From JAOZHU01 sp964506435 (GTDB lineage: Archaea > Thermoproteota > Bathyarchaeia > Bathyarchaeales > Bathycorpusculaceae), in NCBI GenBank assembly GCA_964506435.1, contig CAZDLK010000002.1, positions 39,923-103,922 of the forward strand: a stretch of 64,000 nucleotides of DNA. Direction: 5' to 3'. Below, piece by piece: positions 42,462 to 51,407 of the stretch; the stretch's first letter is position 1; the number at the start of each line of letters is the position of its first letter. Both the position numbers and the translations under genes were made by a program. The notes below the pieces were generated by a model. That model was given only the letters and a program-made list of their open reading frames with translations. It did no database searches and was not told the DNA's origin.

Positions 42462-43538
42462 ATGACGACGAAAGGACCATTATACATTTTGCCTTGGCGA
42501 TGCACCTTTGCCTGCAACAACAACTGCGCGCACTGCGCCTCTGCGGCAAAACCGCCTTTTCCAGATGAAATAGGCACGCAGGACGCACTGCGTCTTGTAG
42601 ACCAAGTGCATGATTTCGGGGCAAGTTGGTTTGGAATAAGCGGTGGAGAGCCGCTGCTGCGCAAAGACCTTTTTGAAATAATCTCTTACGCTAAGAAAGT
42701 GGGGTTAAACGCAAGCATCATAACTGATGGGCGCCTTCTTGACAGCAGAGCTTTTGAGGAACTTGTCAAGAATGAAGTTCGCGTGTCAATCAGTATAGAT
42801 GGCGCAGAAGAAATCAATGACATAGTGCGGGGAAAAGGAGCGTATGCGTCTGCGGTTTCAGCAATTACGAAATTGTCTGCAGCTGGATTGCTGAATTGCC
42901 TAGTTTACACTTTTGCTAATGTTAATGGCGCAGGCACGAACGTTAACGTTAAAGATTTTACTCATGTGCTGGACTTGGCGAAACAGTACGGTGCGAGATG
43001 GGTGATTTATCACGGTTTCATTCCCTACAGCAAAGAAGCGAAAAGCCTTAAGGCGGATCCGACGCCTCAGCAGTACGAGTGGGGGTTGAACCAGCTTTAC
43101 GATTTGCAGGCTACGTATAAGGGTAAGCCAGAAATCAACGTGTACTGCCCATTTTTTGCGCGCATAGCTAAACAAAGAGGGCTAGCGGATTTTGACAAAT
43201 GGTTCAACCACTTCTTTCTGGGGCGTTGCTTCTTCGGCAAATTCATGAGCATTGCAGAAAACGGCGACGCGATACCGTGCAGCTTCAACGATGTTTACAG
43301 GCTGGGCAACGTTAAAGAAAAATCTCTGAAAACGATTTGGGATGGCATTCAGGCTTCGGAGTTTTTAGCTAAAGTAAGAGACAAGAGTAACCTTAAGGGC
43401 AAATGTGGCGTATGTGAATATCATGAAATATGCGGCGGCTGTCGTACTGCTGCAGAATTTTACACTGGCGACGTATTCGGCTCTGACCCGCGCTGCGCTT
43501 ATATTCCTAAAGTTTTGCGCGAAGTCAGTTCCACATGA
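42462..43538 (+). CDS. Radical SAM / SPASM-domain enzyme
   Basis: A 358-residue enzyme: radical-SAM cluster CNNNCAHC (Cys18, 22, 25), GISGGEPLLRKDL, and a C-terminal SPASM region with CGVCEYHEICGGCRTAAEF (about 324-342) for auxiliary Fe-S clusters. Relatives modify peptides or cofactors (MoaA/PqqE/AhbD-like). AhbC/AhbD act on haem precursors, but no specific assignment is justified. It follows the MBL gene with its own TATA-like TTAAATATTC near 42421-42430. Confidence 0.85.
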   Translation: MTTKGPLYILPWRCTFACNNNCAHCASAAKPPFPDEIGTQDALRLVDQVHDFGASWFGISGGEPLLRKDLFEIISYAKKVGLNASIITDGRLLDSRAFEELVKNEVRVSISIDGAEEINDIVRGKGAYASAVSAITKLSAAGLLNCLVYTFANVNGAGTNVNVKDFTHVLDLAKQYGARWVIYHGFIPYSKEAKSLKADPTPQQYEWGLNQLYDLQATYKGKPEINVYCPFFARIAKQRGLADFDKWFNHFFLGRCFFGKFMSIAENGDAIPCSFNDVYRLGNVKEKSLKTIWDGIQASEFLAKVRDKSNLKGKCGVCEYHEICGGCRTAAEFYTGDVFGSDPRCAYIPKVLREVSST

Positions 43539-43614
43539 GTCTTTTTCTTTTTGTAATCAGCGATTTTGCGGTAAGCTGAATAACTACTTAACGCAATTAA
43601 TTCTTTGATGCCTT

Positions 43615-43839
43615 ATGAGCCTTGAAGAGTACACGAAGGAGCAGCTCTGGCTTATACTTGTTGAAGCAGTCCACGCTGCAGTGATGTACCCAGCGCATAA
43701 AGCTTACACGCGAGAGGAGATACTGCGCGAAAGACCCAACATAGCTCCATCTGAGTTGGCAGCGAGGCTGAACATGCCCATAGGCGAAGCCCTTGTCATC
43801 CTGCATGAGCTGGCGGAAGAAATAAAAACCGCTGCTTAA
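43615..43839 (+). CDS. Small hypothetical HTH-like protein
   Basis: A 74-residue helical protein (TREEILRERPNIAPSELAAR; LNMPIGEALVILHELAEE) that looks like a compact winged-helix without a clear wing. I do not recognise a family. It ends within the last codons of the convergent tungstate ATPase gene (4-bp overlap). Confidence 0.65.
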   Translation: MSLEEYTKEQLWLILVEAVHAAVMYPAHKAYTREEILRERPNIAPSELAARLNMPIGEALVILHELAEEIKTAA

Positions 43840-44897
43840 AGCACTTGGACACTTGATGCTTTGAAGATGACGCAAACTTCATCATTCAAGTTAAGCCCCA
43901 TCTCAACAAAGGAACGCTTAGTTATCTGAACCGTGAAAGACTTGCCAACGTCAACCTTAAGCTTAACAAGCGAGTCTGAATCTGTGATTTCGATGATTCT
44001 GCCCTTGAAAACGTTGCGGGCGCTGGATTCAATAGCGCATTTAGACAAGATAATGTCCGTTGGATTCACGAAAATTAACGTTTCGCCTTGCTTTTGCGAT
44101 GTGACTTCAACTTGCACGCCGTTGCCTATGTCCACCATCGCTGTGCCTTCGGATGTCGCCGTGGCGGTGCCCTTGAAAGTGTTATCTACAGCAGCGAACC
44201 GAGCTAGATTCTTGGAGAGTTCACCGAAAACCTCTGCTGGCGTGCCAACTTCGGTGATTTTGCCCTCGCTCATTAACGCGATGCGATGAGGCAGTTTTTC
44301 AGCTTGAAACATATTGTGTGTTGCCATAACGATGGTGACTTTGTTTTCACGGTTAACAGTGCCAATGACTTCTTCAAGTATACTCGCGTTTTTAGGGTCC
44401 AAATTCGCTGTTGGTTCATCCAAGAGCAGTAATTTTGTATTAAGAACTAAGGCTCGGGCTATTGCCACCCGCTGTTGTTCTCCACCAGAAAGCTTTCTCG
44501 CAAGCCGATTCTCGAAGCCATCTAACTTCACTAGTTCCAGTGCTTTTTTCACTTCTGAATTACGCACGCTCTTGGTGGCTTTTCTTATTTTCAAGCCGTA
44601 GACAATGTTATTGTATACTGAAGTGCTGAAGACTGTTGTTTTTTGAAAGACAAGCGTACTTTGCAAGCGTAGTTTTTCGGTGTTTTTCGAGTTGACTTTT
44701 GCTCCGTGGAAGGTCATTTCTCCGCTTGTCGGGTTTTCGAGAAACGCGAGAATTTTCAGTAATGTTGTTTTTCCTGAACCGTTAGGTCCAATTAGTGCTA
44801 GGATTTCGCCTTCGTGGATTTGTAGATTAATGCCATCTATGACTTTTTTGTTTCCGTAAGCTTTGGTTACGTTTTTCAATTCGGCAATTAGCGTCAT
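43836..44897 (-). CDS. tupC: Tungstate/molybdate ABC transporter ATPase
   Basis: A 353-residue ATPase with Walker A GPNGSGKTT (about 36-44), signature LSGGEQQR and Walker B LLLLDEPTANLDP, followed by a C-terminal TOBE domain (about 285-353) that binds oxyanions and may sense intracellular tungstate or molybdate. ATGA overlap with the permease gene. Third gene of the leftward tup operon. Confidence 0.9.
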   Translation of the reverse strand: MTLIAELKNVTKAYGNKKVIDGINLQIHEGEILALIGPNGSGKTTLLKILAFLENPTSGEMTFHGAKVNSKNTEKLRLQSTLVFQKTTVFSTSVYNNIVYGLKIRKATKSVRNSEVKKALELVKLDGFENRLARKLSGGEQQRVAIARALVLNTKLLLLDEPTANLDPKNASILEEVIGTVNRENKVTIVMATHNMFQAEKLPHRIALMSEGKITEVGTPAEVFGELSKNLARFAAVDNTFKGTATATSEGTAMVDIGNGVQVEVTSQKQGETLIFVNPTDIILSKCAIESSARNVFKGRIIEITDSDSLVKLKVDVGKSFTVQITKRSFVEMGLNLNDEVCVIFKASSVQVL

Positions 44898-45685
44898 CGT
44901 TCAGTCTCTCCATTTGAAGACCATCGCCTAATTTTTGCAAAAGAACATATGGCTTGTGAATATTTTAGTTTAAGGAATTCGTTTATGGCGGGTGCGTTTC
45001 TAACGGCAACCATCAAGATGTTTACAACGAAAACAATAATTATTAAAAATATGCCCAGAGCTACAGCGAGCCCAAGCTTGCCCTGCTGCGTATAAACTGA
45101 TATAGCTGTTGTAAGCACATCAGTTCTGTAACCGCCTCCCGCTATGTTACCACCCACCAGAAGCACGACACCCAACTCGCCTATTGCTCGGTTAAAAGCC
45201 GCAATGTTGCCTAGAAGAAACCCACCTAGTGCTTCCTTTAAAACGGCTATTGACGCTTGAGACTCCGAAGCGCCTAAGGTCTTGGCTAAGTTCATTATCT
45301 CAGGGTCAACCGCTTCAATAGCTTGAGTTACAATGCTGATAAGCAATGGCGTTATGAGTATGGCTTGACCAAGTATTATAGCCGCATGAGTGTAAAGGAG
45401 CCCCAGAAAGCCCAGCGGCCCACCTCTTGAAAAAATGAGGAAAAGCACTAAGCCCAAAACTACTGTCGGCAAACCCATCAGAGCGTTAAGAAATGTTTTG
45501 ATGAAAGTTTTTCCTCGAAATTCGTTTAGCGCAATCAGCATTGCGATTGCCGTTCCCCATAAAGTGGCCAACAGGACAGCGCTTCCAGAAAAAAGGAGGG
45601 AACGGGATAGGATGCCATAGAGTTCTGGGTCGCCCGTAACTATTTTTCCGAAGGCTTCGATTATGCCGCCGAGTACATCAACCAC
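44894..45685 (-). CDS. tupB: Tungstate ABC transporter permease
   Basis: A 263-residue permease with about five helices and the ATPase-contact motif EAVDPEIMNLAKTLGASESQ. TupB type. 12 bp after tupA. Confidence 0.9.
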   Translation of the reverse strand: MVDVLGGIIEAFGKIVTGDPELYGILSRSLLFSGSAVLLATLWGTAIAMLIALNEFRGKTFIKTFLNALMGLPTVVLGLVLFLIFSRGGPLGFLGLLYTHAAIILGQAILITPLLISIVTQAIEAVDPEIMNLAKTLGASESQASIAVLKEALGGFLLGNIAAFNRAIGELGVVLLVGGNIAGGGYRTDVLTTAISVYTQQGKLGLAVALGIFLIIIVFVVNILMVAVRNAPAINEFLKLKYSQAICSFAKIRRWSSNGETER

Positions 45686-45697
45686 TATGATTTTCCT

Positions 45698-46717
45698 CTA
45701 ACTGTACAGGTCCGCGTAGCCATTTCTATATTGTGGTGGGCACTCGGAGCCGTCAAAGAATGCGTAAGCTTTTATCCAGTCGACAATAGGCTGCGGCGAA
45801 TTATCTTTCAGCGGCTGCACTGCACCTGTGAAGAGGCTCTGTCCATAAGTGTCTTTGCCATAGTTAGTTATTAGATTCTGAGTTTCATCTGAAATCAAGT
45901 ATTCTACGAAGTCCATTGCATCCTCAAAGCTAATCTGTTCATGGATAGACTGGTTCGCCGAAACTGTTGCTGGGTTTACCGCCATAACGCTGTAAACATT
46001 AAGCAACGACTTCTCCTCGGTTATCAATGCAGGCAGGGATATTGTGCCGTCACTGTAGAACTTCAGGTATGTGCCTATGTCCGAGAGAACGTAAGCGTTT
46101 TTCTCGTTAGCCACAGTCAACGTTGCACCCATTCCTTGACCTGTCGTTGCGTACCAGGGTTTTCCAGATATATCTGTCGTGTAATTGTATCCTGCTGCTT
46201 TCCAAAGGCTCTGCTCTTTGGAGTCTGTACCAGAGTTTACTCCTCGAGAAATATAGATTTGAACTGTCGAGTCAGTTATGCTTTCTCCGTAAGCATATAG
46301 GCTCTTCATGGCTTCAGTTGCATTTTTCCCTTCGATTCCAGCAGGGTCATCTTCGGGACCTGCAATTGTGAAGAAGTTGTAGGCAATTATCTTTCTGTTT
46401 AAACCATACCCGTCTTCTAGGAAAGTTTTCTCCACCGATGGCGAGTGTACAAGGACAATGTCAGCATCGCCGTTCTGAGCATGTTGAATTGCTATGCCTG
46501 TGCCTACGGCCACTATGTTGAGGTCAACGTTGTGCGTAGCTTCGTACTCTTTCTCTATTTCATCCAATAAACCAGTGTCGTAGAGGCTTGTAGTTGTGGA
46601 AATGAAGAGTCTTCTTTTTGTACCGTAGTTTAAGTAAACTATTGTGCCAGCGACCACGATTACTGTTGCTAGAACTGCAACTATGAGTAGTTTTTGCCAT
46701 ACTTTCATTCCAAACAC
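45698..46717 (-). CDS. tupA: Tungstate-binding lipoprotein-like protein
   Basis: A 339-residue binding protein with an N-terminal membrane anchor (about 8-28) and the TupA signature ISTTTSLYDTGLLDEI (about 38-53), which contacts the oxyanion, plus NGDADIVLVHSP. It captures tungstate for tungsto-enzymes such as aldehyde:ferredoxin oxidoreductases, none of which is in the window. Divergent from the ModE-HTH gene with a palindrome between. Confidence 0.9.
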   Translation of the reverse strand: MFGMKVWQKLLIVAVLATVIVVAGTIVYLNYGTKRRLFISTTTSLYDTGLLDEIEKEYEATHNVDLNIVAVGTGIAIQHAQNGDADIVLVHSPSVEKTFLEDGYGLNRKIIAYNFFTIAGPEDDPAGIEGKNATEAMKSLYAYGESITDSTVQIYISRGVNSGTDSKEQSLWKAAGYNYTTDISGKPWYATTGQGMGATLTVANEKNAYVLSDIGTYLKFYSDGTISLPALITEEKSLLNVYSVMAVNPATVSANQSIHEQISFEDAMDFVEYLISDETQNLITNYGKDTYGQSLFTGAVQPLKDNSPQPIVDWIKAYAFFDGSECPPQYRNGYADLYS

Positions 46718-46727
46718 CGTTATGTTT

Positions 46728-46741
46728 TGTCATTCATGACA
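46728..46741. promoter_or_regulatory. Operator between tupA and modE-like gene
   Basis: TGTCAT-TC-ATGACA, an inverted repeat with perfect 6-bp arms, lies 10 bp before tupA and beside a rightward TATA box (GCTTATAAAC, 46746-46755) of the regulator gene. Likely target of the ModE-like HTH protein. Confidence 0.65.
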
Positions 46742-46780
46742 TTATGCTTATAAACTTTGCCGCCTGTAACAGTAAATAGA

Positions 46781-47182
46781 ATGCACACTCAGAAAAAGCA
46801 TACATTATCGGGCAAAATCTGGCTAGAATTTGAAGGAAAACCCTTAATTGGCAAGGGCGGAGCAGAAATCTTGGCCAGCATAGCGAAAGAAAACTCGATA
46901 ACGAAAGCCGCCGAGACACTAGGCATGTCTTACCGTTACGTCTGGAACTACCTTCAAAAAATCAAGAAAACAATAGGCGAACCCATTGTAGAAACCTACA
47001 AAGGCGGCAAAGCCGGAGGCGGCGGCGCAAAGCTAACAGCAACTGGCGAAAGTCTGCTTGCTGAGTACACGCTTTTAGAAAACTGCTTAAGTGAGTTTTT
47101 ATCCAAAAAGAAAGCAGTGGGAGGTGAAAAGCTTGAAGTTAAGCGCAAGAAACAGCCTCAAAGGAAAAGTAATCGCAGTTGA
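46781..47182 (+). CDS. ModE-type DNA-binding regulator without Mop domain
   Basis: About 133 residues from ATG 46781 (a TTG at 46757 is further upstream). It has the LysR-like wHTH of ModE (LEFEGKPLIGKGGAEILASI; SITKAAETLGMSYRYVWNYL) and a Lys/Arg-rich tail. The usual C-terminal Mop oxyanion-binding domain is missing and is encoded by the next, overlapping gene. Confidence 0.85.
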   Translation: MHTQKKHTLSGKIWLEFEGKPLIGKGGAEILASIAKENSITKAAETLGMSYRYVWNYLQKIKKTIGEPIVETYKGGKAGGGGAKLTATGESLLAEYTLLENCLSEFLSKKKAVGGEKLEVKRKKQPQRKSNRS

Positions 47183-47339
47183 AAAAGGCATCATCACAGC
47201 GAAAGTTAAAGTTCAAATTATGGTGCCCGCCGTGGTTACCTCAGTGATCACGAAAGAAGCGGTTGAAGATTTAGATATAAAAGTAGGCGACGAAGTTGAG
47301 GCAATCGTGAAGTCAACTGAAGTCCTGATTGCGAAATAA
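47133..47339 (+). CDS. Mop (molbindin) oxyanion-binding protein
   Basis: A 68-residue molbindin (ARNSLKGKVIAVEKGIITAK; TSVITKEAVEDLDIKVGDEV), starting at TTG 47133 after a perfect GGGAGGTGA. The gene overlaps the ModE-HTH gene by 50 bp, so the two are co-translated. It binds molybdate or tungstate and may form the sensor half of a split ModE. Confidence 0.85.
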   Translation: MKLSARNSLKGKVIAVEKGIITAKVKVQIMVPAVVTSVITKEAVEDLDIKVGDEVEAIVKSTEVLIAK

Positions 47340-47342
47340 CTC

Positions 47343-47894
47343 TTATTCTACGACGTAGCGATAAGCCACATGCTCACCTGCAGTGGCGCTTTTTCTAGTG
47401 ATTTTCAATATGTCACCTGGTTTGGCACCTATGGCTTTCACCGCTGGATCAGTGGATTTTACCTGCGGCATCTGGTAAGGCTGAACCTTATACTGCGCAA
47501 GAAGCTGCTCACGTTCTTTTTCGCTCAGAATCTCATGCAGCGGAACCAATGCGTGCTCGAAAATGTCGAACACTGGAAAAGACTTGGGCAGAAGCTCCAC
47601 GTTCTTTTTCTTGGCACCTTGCTTAACCGCGTGCGTGTAGCGTCCTTCCGTGACCACGATGGCTTTTTCGATTTCTTTTTCTTTCATAATTTTGTAAAGA
47701 GTATTCATCGCGTTTATGCCCACGGTCGCCTCGTTCAGGATACACCAGACTATGGTTTTTTCTTTTTCTCCAGGTATTTCAATGATGTAAGCTAAGGCAC
47801 CCTCATGTTTCTCTTTCTTAATTAGCTTGTATTTTCTAAGCTTAATCAGCACTTCAGCCTTGCGTTCTTCCACTGTTTCGCCTTTAACGCTCAA
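47343..47894 (-). CDS. rpoH: RNA polymerase subunit RpoH/Rpb5 with eukaryote-like jaw domain
   Basis: A 183-residue protein. Residues 108-183 are a full archaeal RpoH (EHALVPLHEILSEKEREQLL; VKSTDPAVKAIGAKPGDILK; SATAGEHVAYRYVVE). Normal archaeal RpoH is only about 80 residues. Residues 1-105 add a domain with KTIVWCILNEATVGINAMNT and EKEIEKAIVVTEGRYTHAVK, which lines up with the jaw domain of eukaryotic Rpb5 (the VGIKTIK and ITRALIVVQQG region). It is not next to rpoB/rpoA; whether it is the only rpoH or an extra copy is unknown. Confidence 0.85.
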   Translation of the reverse strand: MSVKGETVEERKAEVLIKLRKYKLIKKEKHEGALAYIIEIPGEKEKTIVWCILNEATVGINAMNTLYKIMKEKEIEKAIVVTEGRYTHAVKQGAKKKNVELLPKSFPVFDIFEHALVPLHEILSEKEREQLLAQYKVQPYQMPQVKSTDPAVKAIGAKPGDILKITRKSATAGEHVAYRYVVE

Positions 47895-48145
47895 ACCGCA
47901 AACCTCAACCTATAGAATACTCGGAACCTAAACAAAACATCAACCCTTAAACTTTATGGTTCAAAAAGCGGCGACGCTGCGCAGAGGACTATGCTGCGGT
48001 GATTCACGTTATGTAAGTTTTAATTTGGCGCCATGTTTCCGCTGTTTCCAAAGCCTCAATACATATGGATGCTTCGCAACTCATTTATGTAGGCATATAT
48101 AAACTACGAAAGTCCGCATTAACTTCAGTTGTCGAGAGGGTAAAC

Positions 48146-48463
48146 ATGTTTAAGCCCAGTTTCGAAAAAATACTGCTCGAAGCAATAGATGAGGGCCTAG
48201 CGTCACTGGGTGAATCATCGAAGCAAGCAATTTATTTCCATTTGGAAAAAGGTTTCAACATAAAAAAGCAGGAAATTCCAAATAACATCGAAGCGTTCAG
48301 TTTTGCAGTTGAAAAAATCTTCGGAATAGGCGCCAATTTTCTTGAAACATTAATTCTTAAAGGACTTTACGAAAAGACAGGGCTAAAAGGCGAAGAGGAT
48401 TCATTTAAAGGTCTCACATTCGCTGAAAACGTGGTTGCTATCAAGCAAAAAGTGGAGTCGTAA
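48146..48463 (+). CDS. Small conserved protein paired with two-component genes
   Basis: A 105-residue protein from ATG 48146; an upstream ATG at 48065 is rejected because a TATA box (ATATATAAA, about 48098-48106) lies between them. Core: ILLEAIDEGLASLGESSKQA, IYFHLEKGFN, FAVEKIFGIGANFLETLILKGL. It is a clear paralogue of the protein at 55035-55388. Family unknown to me. It lies 2 bp before a histidine kinase gene, so it probably acts in that signalling pathway. Confidence 0.75.
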   Translation: MFKPSFEKILLEAIDEGLASLGESSKQAIYFHLEKGFNIKKQEIPNNIEAFSFAVEKIFGIGANFLETLILKGLYEKTGLKGEEDSFKGLTFAENVVAIKQKVES

Positions 48464-48465
48464 AA

Positions 48466-50169
48466 ATGCGATTACGCACAAAAGTGCTTGCCATAACAAT
48501 TCTCTGGTTTATTACTGCGACTGCGGCACTGTATGTCGGTTCACAATTCATAATATTAGACAGTTTTGCAAGATTGGAGAAGCAAGAAACTCAAGAAGGC
48601 GTTGAAAGAACCCTCAGCGCTTTGTCCAACGAGTTCGCTGACTTGAGTAGCAAAACTCGTGACTACGCGGATTGGGATGACACATACAACTTCGTTCAAG
48701 ACAGCAACGAAGAGTACATTCAGAACAATCTTGACGCGATTACCTGGGATAATCTGCGAGTTGACGTTATTGTATTTATTAACACTGAGGGTCAAGTGGT
48801 CTTTGGCACCGTTTTCCAACCAGACCTCACGACAGCGCCACTGCCGCAGAGTCTGCTAGATTTACTTTCCGCTAATGACACTCTTTGGCATCATTCCAGC
48901 TTAGAGAGCAACATAACTGGAATTGTGCCTCTATCGAATGAACCATTGCTAATTGCCTCGAGACCTATATTGACAAGTCAACATGAAGGCCCAATCCGCG
49001 GCACTCTAATGTTAGGGCGCTATTTTGACGCTGGAGAAACAGGATACTTGAGTCGAACAGTACATTTGCCGCTCGCTTTAAGCCACTTCAACAGTCCAGA
49101 AGCAAACTCTGACTTCTACACAGCACGGCAATCTCTTTCAAAGGAAAACCCCGTTTTTGTGCAGCCACTGAATCAAAGCACAGTTGCAGGATACGCGCTC
49201 TTAACGGATATTTACGGCAACCCCTTTCTCATGTTAAAAGCAAGTGTGCTCAGAGACATATATGACAAGGGAGAAGCCACAGTCGCTTATTTCCTTGTGG
49301 CGCAAATAGTTACTGGCGTAGTCTCTGGAATATTAGTCATGTGGATACTAGAGAAATATGTAATCTCTCCGATGAGCCAACTGGCAACTGAAGTTAAAAA
49401 CATGGGCGAACGCCAAAATTTGAAGCATCTGTCATGGGAAAGCAATGATGAACTGGCTGTTTTGGCTGGCGCGATTGACTCTATGATGGAGGAGCGCATC
49501 AAAGCCATTGAGCAAGTGGCAGCTATGGTTGGCCACGACTTGCGCAACCCGTTGACAGGCATCTCAAACGCAGCGTACTACGTTAGGATGAAAATGGGCT
49601 CCAAGCTGGATCCTAAGGTAAGCGAAATGCTGGATGTTATAGATAGAGATGTGGAGTATTCGAATAAAATCATAAATGATCTTTTGGATTATTCGAGAGC
49701 AATCAAGCTGGAGCTGTCGGAGAGCACTCCAAAATTGTTACTGAAGGATGCTTTGGCGCTTGTGACTGTTCCTGCTAACGTGCAGATAGTGGATTTTACA
49801 GAAGATAAACCGAAGATGAAGGTTGACGCAGATAAACTGAAGAGAACCTGTGTTAACATAATTAAGAACGCTTTTGAAGCCATGCCTCAAGGCGGAAAAT
49901 TGATTATAGAAAGCAGAAAAAAAAGCAACAAAGTGGAAATTTCATTCAGGGATACTGGAGCAGGTGCACCGAAAGAAACTTTAGAGAGACTTTTTACACC
50001 ATTATTTACAACCAAAGCCAGAGGCATGGGTTTCGGGCTGGCTATATGCAAAAGAATAATAGAGGCGCATGGAGGAAAAATTTCGGTGGAAAGCGCTATG
50101 GGGAAAGGAGCAACTTTCACGGTAACTCTCCCTATCGAGCCCAAACTGGAGGGAGGTGACACCGTATGA
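48466..50169 (+). CDS. Membrane sensor histidine kinase (CHASE4-HAMP-HisKA-HATPase)
   Basis: A 567-residue kinase: helix 1 (about 7-29), an extracellular CHASE4-like sensor (about 40-265, with DYADWDDTYNFVQD), helix 2 (about 275-297), HAMP (about 298-350), HisKA with phospho-acceptor His357 (VGHDLRNPLTG) and HATPase with NIIKNAFEAMP, DTGAGAP and GMGFGLAICKRI. ATGA overlap with the response-regulator gene. Stimulus unknown. Confidence 0.9.
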   Translation: MRLRTKVLAITILWFITATAALYVGSQFIILDSFARLEKQETQEGVERTLSALSNEFADLSSKTRDYADWDDTYNFVQDSNEEYIQNNLDAITWDNLRVDVIVFINTEGQVVFGTVFQPDLTTAPLPQSLLDLLSANDTLWHHSSLESNITGIVPLSNEPLLIASRPILTSQHEGPIRGTLMLGRYFDAGETGYLSRTVHLPLALSHFNSPEANSDFYTARQSLSKENPVFVQPLNQSTVAGYALLTDIYGNPFLMLKASVLRDIYDKGEATVAYFLVAQIVTGVVSGILVMWILEKYVISPMSQLATEVKNMGERQNLKHLSWESNDELAVLAGAIDSMMEERIKAIEQVAAMVGHDLRNPLTGISNAAYYVRMKMGSKLDPKVSEMLDVIDRDVEYSNKIINDLLDYSRAIKLELSESTPKLLLKDALALVTVPANVQIVDFTEDKPKMKVDADKLKRTCVNIIKNAFEAMPQGGKLIIESRKKSNKVEISFRDTGAGAPKETLERLFTPLFTTKARGMGFGLAICKRIIEAHGGKISVESAMGKGATFTVTLPIEPKLEGGDTV

Positions 50170-50621
50170 AGGAGCGGGCTAGGATTCTAGTTGTTGATGA
50201 CGATGAAAGTGTGAGAGAAACATTTACAGCCATATTGGAAGAGAACGGTTATATCGTTGACACTGCAGAAAGCGGGAGAGAAGCAATCGAGAAATCAAAC
50301 AAAAACGTTTACAATGCCGCGTTTATTGACATTCGACTCCCAGACATGGAAGGCACAGAACTTTTAACTGCGCTAAAACAAACCACGCCAAAAATGCGGA
50401 AAATAATCGTTACAGGTTACCCTGCGTTGCAGAACGCAGTTGAAGCCGTAAATAAGAACGCAGACGCTTACGTGCTTAAGCCGCCGAAGATGAAGGAAGT
50501 GCTTGCCATGTTGAAAGAGCAGTTGGAGAAACAGAAGGAAGAGAAAAGGCTCAGCGAAGAAAAAGTCGCCGAGTACATACAAAAACGTGCCAAACAAATA
50601 AATGAAGAAAAACGCAAGTAA
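50166..50621 (+). CDS. Single-domain response regulator with charged C-terminal helix
   Basis: A 151-residue receiver: acidic pocket DDDE (11-14), phospho-acceptor Asp55 (FIDIRLPDMEG), Lys after YVLK, then a Lys/Glu-rich helix (about 118-151) instead of a DNA-binding domain. A paralogue is encoded at 54419. It probably signals through protein contacts. Confidence 0.88.
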   Translation: MKERARILVVDDDESVRETFTAILEENGYIVDTAESGREAIEKSNKNVYNAAFIDIRLPDMEGTELLTALKQTTPKMRKIIVTGYPALQNAVEAVNKNADAYVLKPPKMKEVLAMLKEQLEKQKEEKRLSEEKVAEYIQKRAKQINEEKRK

Positions 50622-50718
50622 CCTTTTTCCCTAAACGTCATCTCAAAAGCGTTTTTAGTTTACCTACCTGACGGTTTTTTCGCCAAACCGCTGGTCGCAT
50701 AGACAAGCAGACTAAGGT

Positions 50719-51396
50719 TTAAACGCGCATTATTATGTTTTCCACGTATTTCTTCATGTTCTCAGCGAATTCAACTATAGTTTCTGGCGCGTAGGGCTTA
50801 AGCGTTTCAAAACGCTTGTCCAACGTGTCCTGCGGCACAAACTGCTGGAACGCATAGGTTTTTGCGCCCTTCAGAAGCTCGCCCATGCGCGTTATGTCTT
50901 CAGCAGTTACAAGCTCAGGCACAACCGTTGTTCTGAACTCGCAGGGCACTTTACCTGTCTTCAAAATTTCAACTGTGCGCATCAGCCCCGCAGTGTTCTT
51001 CGCGCCTAACTGCTTGTACTTGTCCAGCGAGGTTTTCACGTCTAACGCCACATAATCCACGCTTGCCAAGCATTCTTCCAGCACTTCGGGATAAAAGCCG
51101 TTCGTGTCCAACTTAACCATGAAGCCCCGCGACTTCAGCTTCACCAGAAACTTGGGCAGCTCCTTGTGCATGGTGGGTTCGCCGCCCGTTACCACAACCG
51201 CGTCCACGTACTTCTTGCGTTTTTCCAAAATTTCAAGCGCTGCGGCTCCAGGCAGAAACGGCGGTTTAGGGTCTACGGCGATGCGCCAGTTGTGGCAGAA
51301 AGAGCAGCGTAAGTTGCAGCCTGGCGTGTACAGCACAGAAGCTACTTTGTTGGGGTAGTCGATTAAGCTGATTTTCTGTAGTCCGCTGAACTTCAT
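50719..51396 (-). CDS. nrdG: Anaerobic ribonucleotide reductase activating enzyme
   Basis: About 225 residues from ATG 51396, 11 bp after nrdD (a longer frame upstream only overlaps nrdD). Radical SAM motif CNLRCSFCHNW (about 30-40) and GGEPTMHK. It generates the glycyl radical on NrdD using SAM. Part of an nrdR-nrdD-nrdG operon. Confidence 0.9.
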   Translation of the reverse strand: MKFSGLQKISLIDYPNKVASVLYTPGCNLRCSFCHNWRIAVDPKPPFLPGAAALEILEKRKKYVDAVVVTGGEPTMHKELPKFLVKLKSRGFMVKLDTNGFYPEVLEECLASVDYVALDVKTSLDKYKQLGAKNTAGLMRTVEILKTGKVPCEFRTTVVPELVTAEDITRMGELLKGAKTYAFQQFVPQDTLDKRFETLKPYAPETIVEFAENMKKYVENIIMRV

Positions 51397-51407
51397 GATT
51401 GCGTCAC

